From: Tragulus kanchil
Taxonomy: Eukaryota; Chordata; Mammalia; Artiodactyla; Tragulidae
Length of the DNA stretch: 64,000 bases
Direction of reading: 5' to 3'
Assembly: GCA_022376925.1 (NCBI GenBank)
Contig: JAIOJX010000002.1
Coordinates: 66,977,001-67,041,000 of the forward strand
Position numbers and translations under genes: made by a program. This document shows positions 1-11,445 of this stretch, piece after piece. The notes under the pieces are model-generated. The model was given only the letters and a program-made list of their open reading frames with translations, ran no database searches and had not been told where the DNA came from. Position 1 is the first letter of the stretch; each line of letters starts with the position of its first letter.

Positions 1-1342
1 GTTGTGGTGATACTTCCATTCAGGTGTTTTATTTCTTCTTGGGTTTATCTTGCCATCTTATATTTTTCCAGAAATGTATCCATTTAAGCTAGGTTTTCAA
101 ATATCTTGGCCTATAGTTGTTAATATTTTCTTGTTTGTTTCAGACCGGTTCTGCTGCTTTTATTGCTATGCCCTTTACAATGTGCCAATACCTGGTAGAA
201 TGAATCATGGCTATTAGGAAATTTTATTGCTCCATGTAAACATTAAAATGTTGTACATATGACTAATCTGGGAACATACATATCTGTAAACAGCAAAACT
301 CTGTAAAAGTTAAAAGTAAAATAAAGGTTTAAAAGAAAATGTGAAGTTTCCTTAAAAAAATTCTGCCGTCTTTTGTTACCATTATTGTTGCCATTATATT
401 GAATTTAAACATGGCCTGTTTATTTAGGTTGTGTTTTACATTAGTTAAAAGTGCTTGAACATTTCCTTCATAAATTCTTTTTCATTCTTCATTAAATTGC
501 CCTCAATTCATAATTTTTTCTCTATATAATAGTATATTTATAAACTTGATGAGTTATTATTATTTCTCTTAGTTTGTTTTCTTTTGATTTAATGGTTATG
601 CCATCAAGAAATAATGTATTATACCTTCCCTTGCAATTATCATAAACTTTTCTTATCATTCTTACCACATTAGTATGTTCAGTATTATTGGGCTGAATAG
701 TAACAGAGAAAATGCAAGTTTTTAGTTTTGTTCCAGTTCTTAAAGGGAGTGTACTTGACTATGGGTTTTAAGTAGATAATCTTTATTACATCAAGGAAAT
801 TGTTTTGCTTCTAAGTTTCAGGGAGTTTCATCATAGATATGTATTGACTTTTATCACATGTAGTCTCTGATATTGAACTATCTCAAATTCTTTTAATATG
901 CCACATTGAATCATGATATATTAGCTTTTAAATAAATTGATATTTCTAACTATCTGATTATTTATATATTTTGTGTATTTAAATGTTCATAAATCAAACA
1001 TATCTATGCTTTTCCCCTTTCCATGTTGAACCCAAGGGTACACTAGCTTCAGAAAATGAATTAGGGAACTTTCTCCTTTCTTCTAGTTTTCTGGAACAAT
1101 TTGTATGAGAAAGGGCTTATCTATTCTGAATTATCGGTAGCACTCAACTTTAAAAACCTTGTAAAACGAAAGTTTGGTCATTTTTTGAGGGGGAAATTCT
1201 TAGTTCCCATATCCAGTTGTGGTGATACTTCCATTCAGGTGTTTTATTTCTTCTTGGGTTTATCTTGCCATCTTATATTTTTCCAGAAATGTATCCATTT
1301 AAGCTAGGTTTTCAAATATCTTGGCCTATAGTTGTTAATATT
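1..1342. repeat. Left-edge tandem duplication (partial pair D0)
   Basis: Bases 1-127 match 1216-1342 (and 2356-2482) essentially perfectly, an offset of 1215. The match stops abruptly at 127, where the sequence changes to unrelated bases. This is what would be seen if the window starts inside the tail of a first copy whose second copy is 128-1342. Most of the first copy would lie outside the window, so the unit length is inferred. Confidence 0.75.
235..345 (+). mobile_element. L1 3' UTR fragment, 5'-truncated
   Basis: The stretch with GACTAATCTGGGAACATACA, followed by CAGCAAAACTCTGTAAAAG and an A-rich tail, matches the 3' ends of the two larger L1s in this window (about 25555-25633 and 57475-57553). 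It is a short 5'-truncated insertion lying between pieces of an older antisense L1. The left boundary is uncertain and I did not find a clear target-site duplication. Confidence 0.7.
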
Positions 1343-1673
1343 CTGTTATTTTTAAAAATTTATGTTATATCTATAGCTAATTACTACTTTATTTACATTT
1401 TATTTCCAGGGTCTTTTCTGTTTTATTAATCTATTCAAGGAATTATAATTTATCTTTGTTAACCATCTTTATTATAAATAAATTATATGTAACTGATTTC
1501 TGACCTCTTCTTTTTGCCCTTCATATCCTCTGGCTTATTATATTGGCATTTTTCTTCAAATTAAATTATTTTAAGGTTTTTCAAGTTTAATAATGTGCCA
1601 TTTATTGCCAAATTATGGTTACTTTTGTTATTTTATATCTTTCTTATTTTTAAATAGATTTACTTAAAACTCT

Positions 1674-1860
1674 GAGCCACCAGGGAAGTCCAGATGGTGA
1701 AGAATCCACCTGCAATGAGGGTTTGATCCCTGGGTTGGGAAGATGCCCTGGAGAAGGTAAAAAGCTACCCGCTTCAGTATTCTTGCTGGGAGAATTCCAT
1801 GTCTTGTCCATGGACCGCAAAGAGTTAGACACTACTGAGCAACTTTCACTCACTTCACTC
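1674..1860 (+). mobile_element. Bov-tA SINE with inverted 5' head
   Basis: A tRNA-Glu-derived ruminant SINE. From 1691 it reads in sense order: the box-B-like part (GGTTTGATCCCTGGG), then the Bov-A part ending in GCAAAGAGTTAGACACTACTG. The first 17 bases, 1674-1690, are the reverse complement of the normal SINE head instead of the head itself. A 12-base target-site duplication, ACTTAAAACTCT, flanks the whole unit at 1662-1673 and 1861-1872, so the flip lies inside the insertion. Confidence 0.85.
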
Positions 1861-2813
1861 ACTTAAAACTCTAAATATTCTTCTAAGTGCAACTTAACCT
1901 CTGCCCCAAATTTTGACCTTTAGTGCTTTCCTTGTCATTCATTTTGAAGTATATTACAATAACAGGTTTCACTAGCATGATTATTTCTGAGTCTTCATGT
2001 CTTAACCTACCTAAAGGATTTGACAGTGTTAAATAATATGCCACATTGAATCATGATATATTAGCTTTTAAATAAATTGATATTTCTAACTATCTGATTA
2101 TTTATATATTTTGTGTATTTAAATGTTCATAAATCAAACATATCTATGCTTTTCCCCTTTCCATGTTGAACCCAAGGGTACACTAGCTTCAGAAAATGAA
2201 TTAGGAACTTTCTCCTTTCTTCTAGTTTTCTGGAACAATTTGTATGAGAAAGGGCTTATCTATTCTGAATTATCGGTAGCACTCAATTTTAAAAAACCTT
2301 GTAAAACGAAAGTTTGGTCATTTTTTGAGGGGGAAATTCTTAGTTCCCATATCCAGTTGTGGTGATACTTCCATTCAGGTGTTTTATTTCTTCTTGGGTT
2401 TATCTTGCCATCTTATATTTTTCCAGAAATGTATCCATTTAAGCTAGGTTTTCAAATATCTTGGCCTATAGTTGTTAATATTCTGTTATTTTTAAAAATT
2501 TATGTTATATCTATAGCTAATTACTACTTTATTTACATTTTATTTCCAGGGTCTTTTCTGTTTTATTAATCTATTCAAGGAATTATAATTTATCTTTGTT
2601 AACCATCTTTATTATAAATAAATTATATGTAACTGATTTCTGACCTCTTCTTTTTGCCCTTCATATCCTCTGGCTTATTATATTGGCATTTTTCTTCAAA
2701 TTAAATTATTTTAAGGTTTTTCAAGTTTAATAATGTGCCATTTATTGCCAAATTATGGTTACTTTTGTTATTTTATATCTTTCTTATTTTTAAATAGATT
2801 TACTTAAAACTCT

Positions 2814-3000
2814 GAGCCACCAGGGAAGTCCAGATGGTGAAGAATCCACCTGCAATGAGGGTTTGATCCCTGGGTTGGGAAGATGCCCTGGAGAAGGTAA
2901 AAAGCTACCCGCTTCAGTATTCTTGCTGGGAGAATTCCATGTCTTGTCCATGGACCGCAAAGAGTTAGACACTACTGAGCAACTTTCACTCACTTCACTC
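2814..3000 (+). mobile_element. Bov-tA SINE, D1 second copy
   Basis: This is the copy of the SINE at 1674 carried by the D1 duplication at offset 1140, including the inverted head and both target-site duplications. It is not an independent insertion. Confidence 0.85.
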
Positions 3001-3259
3001 ACTTAAAACTCTAAATATTCTTCTAAGTGCAACTTAACCTCTGCCCCAAATTTTGACCTTTAGTGCTTTCCTTGTCATTCATTTTGAAGTATATTACAAT
3101 AACAGGTTTCACTAGCATGATTATTTCTGAGTCTTCATGTCTTAACCTACCTAAAGGATTTGACAGTGTTAAATAATCCCTCCTTGGAATGCTGTCTTCA
3201 ATTCCAAGGCATAATTTTCTTCCCATTACATCTTACATTCTTAAATGCTCCTTCTAAGT

Positions 3260-3650
3260 CTGCTTTTGCTGCTTCCTCCTCATCTTCCTGACTTATAAAT
3301 GATGGAGTATCCCAGAACTCAGTTCTTATAATTCTTCTCTATTAACTCTATTTCCTATACAATGTAGCTGGGTACCTGTGACATCTATATGGTAAATACT
3401 CCTGAATATTGATTTTTAGTTGAACTATTTACAATTTCTGAGACTTGACCACTTTTTAATGTATAAACATTATAATTGTAAATGATTCAATGATTCAACC
3501 TAAACAAACTATATATAGTTATGTATAGTTTACCTCGTGAATATCTAATGAACTCCTCTCTTATCTCATAGCAATTGATTAGCAAATTCTGTCAACTCTA
3601 CTTGCAAAAATATATCTTAAATATCCTTTCTACTCCACCATGATTGCATG
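3260..3650 (+). mobile_element. L2-like LINE fragment
   Basis: The plus strand carries decayed L2 3'-region landmarks in order. These are a pyrimidine-rich block with CCCAGAACTCAGTTCTTAT (3310-3330), a GTAAATACTCCTGAA block (about 3390), and the late block AGCAAATTCTGTCAACTCTA followed by AAAATATATCTTAAATATCC (3580-3630). No reading frame survives. The assignment rests on remembered consensus order, not alignment. Confidence 0.45.
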
Positions 3651-4384
3651 TAAGCAGGGGAAACCCAACCTGAGGCTGGTTTGCTGTCAGGTTCATGAGG
3701 GACGACACGTGTTTGGGGACATTTTGGATTCACTTTGAATCTGCCTGGGAGAAAGCATTATGAAAATTTCTCACTGAAGCTGCCTCCTCCTCTCTCTTCT
3801 CTGGGTCTCCATTTTGTCCTCATAGCTGAGGAGCATAACTTCTCTTTTACTAGATCTTATCTGACTTTCTCTTTCAATTGGCTTAGAGTCTCCTTTTGGT
3901 GACACTCTAGGGAATGCAGCAAAGTCGCATATACTCCCCTGTGTTTGGCCACATAGCCATTTCTGCCCCCTTCTGTGTTCCTTAGACCAGAATTTACTAG
4001 TTAACGTTGATACTTTTACCTTAATTAAGTGGATTTTCCCCAGTGCTAGCAATGTTTACTTAGTATTTTTCTCTCCCAGTCACTTTTCATGAAAAAAGAA
4101 CTATAGCATCAAACTTAAAACCCCTTTTTAGCATTTTACCGTTTTCTATGAAAGGAAGGTGGTGGTGATAGGAGAGCATTCCAACAACTCTACACATCCA
4201 CCTTTTTTGCTCAGAAACTGTGATATTAAGTAGACATGTGTGTGTGTGCACATGCATCCCTAGGCTTCAACGAGTCTTGGATTATATCAGAGTGTGTGTC
4301 AGCTTGCTTCTCATCAATTAGTTTTCCTCATTAAGGAACAGTCATCATCCTCTAGACATATGCTGTTTAAAGCCTGATCCTAGT
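3651..4384. other. Intergenic stretch, no recognised feature
   Basis: No coding signal or known repeat was recognised. A 93-codon minus-strand open frame at 3771-4052 has no recognisable domain and is probably chance. A short GT run lies near 4237-4248. Confidence 0.5.
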
Positions 4385-4480
4385 AAAGTCTGGTAATATC
4401 AACATCATTTAGGAACTTGTTAGAAATGGAAGATCTCATCCCAGACCTATTAAATCCTCTCATTAACTTCTGAGTCTGTA
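4385..4480 (+). mobile_element. MER5A-like DNA transposon fragment
   Basis: The stretch ATCATTTAGGAACTTGTTAG followed by AAATG and CCCAGACCTATTAAAT matches the core order of the mammalian hAT-Charlie element MER5A (ACCTGGGAACTTGTTAGAAATG then CCCAGACCTACTGAATC). It is short, old and non-coding. Confidence 0.55.
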
Positions 4481-4724
4481 GTCATCATTTTCTGGACATA
4501 ATGCTATTATTCTTTATAGACATGGCTACTCTAGAGTTTGCCTAGAGATGCTCCCAATATTGATATAGTTGCAATTACTCCAATGCTTCTCTCCTTTCAA
4601 ACTTCTATGCAGAACTTCAGAATTTCTTGAAAATGTTTTAGTTTGCACCTCAGGGATATCAGCTACTGAATAGGTGGGGCTCTGCTCCTTCCTGAGACAA
4701 ATTTTTACTCAGAGCAACTGTTGT

Positions 4725-5192
4725 AAGTTCAGTTGTGGGCCCCTTACACCCAGAAAAAAATATATTGAATTCATAATCCCTGTTACGTGTGAGTGTGACT
4801 TTATTTAGAGATAGGATCTGTGCATATGTGGTCAAGCTAAAATGAGGTCAAGCTGATTTAGGGTGGGCCCTACTCCAATGAGTGATCCTTATGTGAAGAC
4901 ACAAATTCGGATATAGACACAAAGGAGACACACAGGGAGAATACCATGTGAAAATGGAGGCAGAGGTTGAAGTGATCTGTCTATAAGCCAAGGATGTCAA
5001 AGACTAATGGCAACCACCAAAAGCTAGGAGAAAAGCAGGTAACAGGATCACACTCCCAGCTCCAAAAGGAGTGACCTGCCAACCTGGATTTTGGAATTGT
5101 AGTCTCCAGAACTTTGAAAGGACAAATTTCTGTCTTTAGCTGCTCAGCTTGTGATATTTTATTGTGGTGGAACTAGGAAGCTAATGCCGCAA
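4725..5192 (+). mobile_element. MaLR-like solo LTR (MLT1/MST type), ancient
   Basis: The order of landmarks fits an ancient ERVL-MaLR long terminal repeat in sense: a TTGAATTCATAATCCC block, TTATTTAGAGATAGGATC, GGGTGGGCCCTACTCCAATG, GTGAAGACACA, and a tail with GTCTCCAGAACTTTGAAAGG, AAATTTCTGTC and TGTGATATTTTATTGTGGTG. No internal viral region or open frame is attached, so it would be a solo LTR or fragment. The subfamily and even the superfamily are unverified without alignment. Confidence 0.45.
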
Positions 5193-5627
5193 GTTTCCTT
5201 TGATATGTCTTATATCTGCATAACATGCCACTTGAAGGAAGAATTGGCTCATTTTTGAAATGCTTAGAAAACATGACTCTCCTCTATTGATGGTGATGCT
5301 AGATGAGGGGAAGCAATGGAGCAAAAATTACTCCCTTTGTCTCTAAATAAAATTCTTTATTAGAGTAACAGTGTATTCTAAGTATTCATTAGCACTTCTA
5401 ATGAAAAAAGACTAATGTCTTTCTTCATTTGATAAATCTTAATTATAGTTTCCTCTTCTCCCTCTCATGGCCCATTCTGTATATAATTTGAAAAAACTAC
5501 GGTTTCAGTGAATACTATGTTATACTGTACTTAAAACTATTCACAAAATCCTAGCTAATGGACAAAGGAAGTGCCTTTACTTTCTTTCGTTTCAAATGAA
5601 CTTTTGAATGTACTATACTGCCTGGGA

Positions 5628-5815
5628 AGCTAGTGAAAGTCACTCAGTCGTGTCTGACTCTTTGCAGCCCATGGACAGACCGTGGAATTCTCCCAGCAAG
5701 AATACTGGAGTGGTTAGCCTTTGTATTCTCCAGGAATCTTCCCAACCCAGGGATCAAACCCAGGTCTCCTTCATTGTGGGCAGATTTTTTACTGTTGAGC
5801 CATGAGGGAAGCCCG
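5628..5815 (-). mobile_element. Bov-tA SINE
   Basis: An antisense Bov-tA. The plus strand reads GTCACTCAGTCGTGTCTGAC, then CAAGAATACTGGAGTGG, CAACCCAGGGATCAAACCC and GAGCCATGAGGGAAGCCC, the reverse complement of the SINE tail-to-head order. The head is in normal orientation here. Two overlapping open frames run through it only because the SINE happens to lack stops. Confidence 0.88.
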
Positions 5816-6682
5816 TGGGACGCTAAGGGGAGCTATTATCCTCAGGCTCTTCTGGGGCCACTGCTCAGTCTCAGGAGGCCCAACCATGTTTTTTACCATA
5901 AGGCCCATAAGTTCTTTTGGAAATAAAACTAAACAGGAATAGACCTACTGGAAGTAAAACTAATAGGTCTCTTCCTAAAGCATGATTGGAATACTCTTTC
6001 AAATATTACTGGAAATGGTGTAAAAAATTTAGATAATATAAAAATTTTGTTTTAGACAAAATGAATAAAGAGAAGGTGTTTCATTTGGAAGTAAGCAGTA
6101 GACAGCATTATTGTATAAGCTCATTAAGGGTTGTGTACTGTTTAAAATCCAGGAAGTCATAATTGCCTATTGCTGCTGACCAAAAAGCAGTGGTGAATGA
6201 ATTGGTAAGGCTAATCAGGTCATTTAAAATTATTGTTTTTACTCTTTTCAATTAAGGATATGTCTTATATCTGCATAACATGCCACTTGAAGGAAGAATT
6301 GGCTCATTTTTGAAATGCTTAGAAAACATGACTCTCCTCTATTGATGGTGATGCTAGATGAGGGGAAGCAATGGAGCAAAAATTACTCCCTTTGTCTCTA
6401 AATAAAATTCTTTATTAGAGTAACAGTGTATTCTAAGTATTCATTAGCACTTCTAATGAAAAAAGACTAATGTCTTTCTTCATTTGATAAATCTTAATTA
6501 TAGTTTCCTCTTCTCCCTCTCATGGCCCATTCTGTATATAATTTGAAAAAACTACGGTTTCAGTGAATACTATGTTATACTGTACTTAAAACTATTCACA
6601 AAATCCTAGCTAATGGACAAAGGAAGTGCCTTTACTTTCTTTCGTTTCAAATGAACTTTTGAATGTACTATACTGCCTGGGA

Positions 6683-6870
6683 AGCTAGTGAAAGTCACTC
6701 AGTCGTGTCTGACTCTTTGCAGCCCATGGACAGACCGTGGAATTCTCCCAGCAAGAATACTGGAGTGGTTAGCCTTTGTATTCTCCAGGAATCTTCCCAA
6801 CCCAGGGATCAAACCCAGGTCTCCTTCATTGTGGGCAGATTTTTTACTGTTGAGCCATGAGGGAAGCCCG
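6683..6870 (-). mobile_element. Bov-tA SINE, D2 second copy
   Basis: This is the copy of the SINE at 5628 carried by D2 at offset 1055. It is not an independent insertion. Confidence 0.88.
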
Positions 6871-7311
6871 TGGGACGCTAAGGGGAGCTATTATCCTCAG
6901 GCTCTTCTGGGGCCACTGCTCAGTCTCAGGAGGCCCAACCATGTTTTTTACCATAAGGCCCATAAGTTCTTTTGGAAATAAAACTAAACAGGAATAGACC
7001 TACTGGAAGTAAAACTAATAGGTCTCTTCCTAAAGCATGATTGGAATACTCTTTCAAATATTACTGGAAATGGTGTAAAAATTGAGATAATATAAAAATT
7101 TTGTTTTAGACAAAATGAATAAAGAGAAGGTGTTTCATTTGGAAGTAAGCAGTAGACAGCATTATTGTATAAGCTCATTAAGGGTTGTGTACTGTTTAAA
7201 ATCCAGGAAGTCATAATTGCCTATTGCTGCTGACCAAAAAGCAGTGGTGAATGAATTGGTAAGGCTAATCAGGTCATTTAAAATTATTGTTTTTACTCTT
7301 TTCAATTAAGG

Positions 7312-8714
7312 GTATGTTTATCTTAGTAATATTTCAAGATAGCAATTATGTTTTAAATAAACAAGTGAAAATCTACACTTATTCAAAAGAGATGCTCATA
7401 ACGTTGTGTTGTATTTTTAAAATTTATAGCTGTGTTCACTGGATTCCAGTGGGATCTAGTCAGTTTATTTCCTTTTTGGTTTTAATTAGGAACCCTACTG
7501 GAATTGTGGATAGCTATATACACTAGGGGAATGAGTATGCTTTATTTGATTATATTGTATGTTGGTGACTTTTTTCTGTAATAAAATTTCAGTGATGTTG
7601 TGTTAGTTGAGGTTTTTAAAATTAATAATGGTAAAAATGATACTAAATATTTATTTAGAGACATTTTCAGTATTGTACAAATATGTGTTTATTGAGAAAG
7701 TTGAATTTCTCTAGGGAAAAAACCCTCCAGTTTCTATGTTTTGACTGTATATCAGTTTGAGACTAGAGACTTGTGAAACTCTAAGTAAACAGTGTAAATA
7801 TTTAGAAAAACATTTTATTTGTGGTGGTAAGTTGAGGCAAAACAGGGGAAAGGCCTTAAAAAAATAGATGAACCATTTCCTATGATTTTTCCAGAAGATC
7901 CCATTTAGAATTCTCTTTGGATTTTTCAGTTAAATAAAAGAATATATCTGGGTCACTCTGTCAGCTCATCTTCTATGTCCACAGTTGGAAACTAAAGATG
8001 CTGTCACCAGCATGGACTCAGCCATGAAACTGAGGGTCCTCAGTGATTGGTGACTGTATTGATTCCAACAGAAACTTTGTTTATTAATTACATATATAAT
8101 ATAATATGAAATATGTGTATATATATATTTACACAGATACACACACATATATATAAGATCTGCAGCTTCTCAGTAGATGACAGATTACATCCCGTGTGTT
8201 GTCTCGTCATCCTAGAAACCAGCGACTGCCCTAAATGCAGTACCACATGAACTGTCTCTTCTTTAACTCATATTTCTGTGCTGCTTAGACCTACTCTTAC
8301 CAGAGTTAACTGCCAACTTACTCTGTTTACCCTCTCACTATTAACCTCCTCACTATTAACCTTTACTCATCCACTTTTTAGGTCACAATTCCACTGTAAA
8401 CAGCTCTCTTAGATATTGACCTTTCCCTTATCTTCTTTCATTTCATTGCCCTAACCTAAATCTAGAACCGTTAGATTCTGAAGCAATAAGAATCTAACCT
8501 CACCCTCTTCTTTTATAGGTGAATATAAAAGAAGGATATATAATGATATGTTCAAGGTTACATAGCCATATAGGAAGATTATTAGAAGTATTTGTATTAC
8601 ATATGCCTCTCACATTTGTTAGTATCATTATAATTATTTATGATACCTTATATTCTAAATTATTTTTAGTAAGGCATCATATAATGACAATAGACATAAA
8701 TCTGATAGTGGTAT
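7312..8714. other. Intergenic stretch with a small TA/CA simple repeat
   Basis: No coding signal is recognised. An imperfect alternating purine-pyrimidine tract (TA- and CA-rich) lies at about 8090-8155. Open frames at 7287-7526, 7966-8148 and 8519-8716 are AT-rich and low in complexity, without domains. Confidence 0.5.
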
Positions 8715-8990
8715 GACAACCTTAATTCATTTATTGAACACATTAGGCATATGCTATATGTTAATAATTGTTAGGAATACTGGAAATTAATCTGTAGATA
8801 GAATAGAAAAAAGTCCCAACCTACATGGACTTTGCGTTCTTGTGGTGGAAGATAGATTCTAAGCTTATATAATTGAAATCTATAGTGGCTTATGTTGGTG
8901 CTGAAAACTCAAGCAGGACAGGAAATGTAGGGAGGTTTAGATTCTGTGCGTTTGGCAGAAATCAGTATTGAGGCGGTAAAACCAAGGATT
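8715..8990 (-). mobile_element. MIR/CORE-like ancient fragment
   Basis: ATTCATTTATTGAACACATT, followed by a CCTACATGGACTTTGCGTTCT-like block and GGTGGAAGATAGATTCTAAG, follows the order seen in ancient mammalian MIR-type fragments read antisense. It is heavily decayed, and the family call is tentative. Confidence 0.35.
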
Positions 8991-9691
8991 TGGAAATGAG
9001 GAAACTAGATATACTTAAACTCAATGAAGCTTATCCCCTTCTTTTTTAAAATTTTCAAGTACATTTTAATCTGTTATTATAGAACTCACAGAAAGTCACA
9101 CCATTGGTGAGTACGTTTATGAATTTAGAGCAGAATGCAGGTTTGGAAAGCAGTAAAGTGTATATGCCCTTCTTGATTTTTTGCTAATGAAAAAGAATTA
9201 CCAAATATAATCCTTCCAAAGGCTTTTTCTTCCTCCTGATATAACTGTAAAATTGTGGCAAAGGGTAATACAAGGAAGGATATGTTATACCATCCGCCAC
9301 CTTCATTACCTTTTTTTTCTTTCAGAATCTCATTTATCAAAAAGATGTGGTTCACCCATTGGCATGGAAGCCATTAGTTAATTTAAATCTAAAGTCTGCA
9401 GTTCATTTTTAAGAACTGAGTTTCTTACTAAGAGGCACAAACAGTGTTTAATCATGGCTGTGTGTAAGAGATAAAGCAAGCTGCAGAAGGGACAGCTGCC
9501 AGGGCCTTAGCTCACATATCCATGTACTGGACATTCACAGGAGAAGGCAACAGCTTGGGAATCCCTTTACTGTAGAAAACTGGGGAGGAAATTGGTGCTC
9601 GTGACTGAGAAAACAGAGAAATAAGGACTGACTAGTTTTCTCTGCTTTTTTAAAAAACTATTACTTTATATCTCAATGGTTTTTATTTTTA
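8991..9691. other. Intergenic stretch, no recognised feature
   Basis: Unique-looking AT-rich DNA inside the D3 unit, with its duplicate at about 10082-10782. A 76-codon minus-strand open frame (9125-9355) has no recognised domain. Confidence 0.5.
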
Positions 9692-9887
9692 CTTTATTTA
9701 TTTATTTATTTTCATCCATCTTTATTCTTTGTCCTGTATGGGCCTTCCATTGCAGTGGCCTCTCTCATTGCAGAGCACTGGCTCTGAGTGCATGCACTCC
9801 TAATTGGTCCAGCCGCTTCAAGGCACATGGGATCCTCCCAGGCCAGGGATCCAACCAGTGCCCCTATGCACTGCAAGGCTGAATCTC
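9692..9887 (-). mobile_element. CHR-like SINE with extended tail, cut by the D3 junction
   Basis: The plus strand shows the A/T tail (TTTATTTATTTATTT), then CATCCATCTTTATTCTTTG, GGCCTTCCATTGCAGTGGCC, GCAGAGCACTGGCTCTGAGT and CCAGGCCAGGGATCCAACCA. This is the reverse complement of a CHR-type tRNA-Glu SINE. The extra tail block CATCCATCTTTATTCTTTG is shared with the SINEs at 15053 and 39868. The tRNA head is lost at the duplication junction. Confidence 0.75.
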
Positions 9888-10782
9888 GATAGAATAGAAA
9901 AAAGTCCCAACCTACATGGACTTTGCGTTCTTGTGGTGGAAGATAGATTCTAAGCTTATATAATTGAAATCTATAGTGGCTTATGTTGGTGCTGAAAACT
10001 CAAGCAGGACAGGAAATGTAGGGAGGTTTAGATTCTGTGCGTTTGGCAGAAATCAGTATTGAGGCGGTAAAACCAAGGATTTGGAAATGAGGAAACTAGA
10101 TATACTTAAACTCAATGAAGCTTATCCCCTTCTTTTTTAAAATTTTCAAGTACATTTTAATCTGTTATTATAGAACTCACAGAAAGTCACACCATTGGTG
10201 AGTACGTTTATGAATTTAGAGCAGAATGCAGGTTTGGAAAGCAGTAAAGTGTATATGCCCTTCTTGATTTTTTGCTAATGAAAAAGAATTACCAAATATA
10301 ATCCTTCCAAAGGCTTTTTCTTCCTCCTGATATAACTGTAAAATTGTGGCAAAGGGTAATACAAGGAAGGATATGTTATACCATCCGCCACCTTCATTAC
10401 CTTTTTTTTCTTTCAGAATCTCATTTATCAAAAAGATGTGGTTCACCCATTGGCATGGAAGCCATTAGTTAATTTAAATCTAAAGTCTGCAGTTCATTTT
10501 TAAGAACTGAGTTTCTTACTAAGAGGCAAAAAAAGTGTTTAATCATGGCTGTGTGTAAGAGATAAAGCAAGCTGCAGAAGGGACAGCTGCCAGGGCCTTA
10601 GCTCACATATCCATGTACTGGACATTCACAGGAGAAGGCAACAGCTTGGGAATCCCTTTACTGTAGAAAACTGGGGAGGAAATTGGTGCTCGTGACTGAG
10701 AAAACAGAGAAATAAGGACTGACTAGTTTTCTCTGCTTTTTTAAAAAACTATTACTTTATATCTCAATGGTTTTTATTTTTA

Positions 10783-11003
10783 CTTTATTTATTTATTTAT
10801 TTTCATCCATCTTTATTCTTTGTCCTGTATGGGCCTTCCATTGCAGTGGCCTCTCTCATTGCAGAGCACTGGCTCTGAGTGCATGCACTCCTAATTGGTC
10901 CAGCCGCTTCAAGGCACATGGGATCCTCCCAGGCCAGGGATCCAACCAGTGCCCCTATGCACTGCAAGGCTGAATCTCTACCCGCTGAACTACCAGGGAA
11001 ACC
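10783..11003 (-). mobile_element. CHR-like SINE with extended tail, complete copy
   Basis: The same SINE as at 9692, in the second D3 copy, here running on through GAACTACCAGGGAAACC, the antisense tRNA head. Together the two show that one SINE exists at the real locus. Confidence 0.78.
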
Positions 11004-11059
11004 TTTCTCTGCTTTTCTTGTCCACTGAGTGGTACACTGTTTCTCTTTTCTCTTCCAAT

Positions 11060-11445
11060 TCCCTTCCTCTCCCTGCTCTCGATGTTCTATTGCTTAGGGT
11101 TCTTTCCTTTTTTCACTGCTCTGATTCCTGTAGCTCCTTCCCTTGGCTTATCTTGCCAATTAACAGGACTTTAGCTGTAACTTAAAATCTTGTGATAGCA
11201 TCCCAATCTCTCTCTCCACACTTCATTTCTCTTATCATTAGGACAGTAATATTTCACTTGTATGAATATCATATCATATGGGCACCTCAAATGCACTAGT
11301 TAGTTATATAAATAAACTAACCACTGTTTGTCTACAAATCTGCTCATCCTTTTTATCTCCATTACATTATTTGCTCCATCTCCCAAGCCAAATACTCAGG
11401 TCATCTTTGACTAATCTCCTTTTATCATTAATCAAATCCATTAGT
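11060..11445 (+). mobile_element. L2-like LINE fragment
   Basis: Landmarks in L2 3'-region order: GGCACCTCAAATGCACTAG (about 11281), CAAATCTGCTCATCC, TCCCAAGCCAAATACTCAGG with TCATCTTTGACTAATCTCC, then AATCAAATCCATTAG just before the BovB start. It is decayed and not coding. The call rests on remembered consensus. Confidence 0.45.

Larger units (their letters stand above)
346..3177 (-). mobile_element. Ancient L1 (L1M-type), antisense ORF2 region, interrupted
   Basis: Read on the minus strand this resembles a decayed mammalian L1 ORF2, from the reverse transcriptase part towards the linker. On the plus strand it shows the usual antisense landmarks in order, for example the stretch with GTTCCAGTTCTTAAAGGGAG near 730 and the T-rich block 1240-1480. 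All frames are broken. It is split by a Bov-tA SINE and doubled by the D1 duplication. Bases 1-127 are part of the same element. The family assignment comes from remembered consensus, so the subfamily is not claimed. Confidence 0.6.
894..3177. repeat. Tandem duplication D1, two copies of 1140 bp
   Basis: The left copy 894-2033 and right copy 2034-3177 are head to tail at offset 1140. The junction reads GTTAAATAATATGCCAC, where the left end and the right start share only TAAT. I see only a few differences, such as a G-run length change near 1063/2203 and a compensating A near 1150/2290. The unit covers ancient L1 plus a SINE and respects neither element's boundary. Confidence 0.97.
5202..7311. 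repeat. Tandem duplication D2, two copies of 1055 bp
   Basis: The left copy 5202-6256 and right copy 6257-7311 lie head to tail at offset 1055. The left copy ends in CAATTAAG and runs straight into GATATGTCTTATATCTGC; the right copy ends in CAATTAAGG and runs into new sequence. The main visible difference is near 6020/7078 (AAAATTTAG against AATTGAG). The unit contains a whole Bov-tA SINE plus unique DNA. Confidence 0.97.
8797..10978. repeat. Tandem duplication D3, two copies of 1091 bp
   Basis: The left copy 8797-9887 and right copy 9888-10978 are at offset 1091. The left copy is cut in the middle of a CHR-like SINE (at GCTGAATCTC), whereas the right copy continues through to the SINE's end. 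I saw one difference of a few bases near 9446/10537 (CACAAACA against CAAAAAAA). A biological insertion or transposition would not be expected to cut the SINE this way. Confidence 0.97.

Noticed and set aside
5608..5926. Pairs of overlapping open frames repeated at 6663-6981, looking like a duplicated small gene
   Set aside because: They are translations of an antisense Bov-tA SINE, and the repetition is the D2 duplication.
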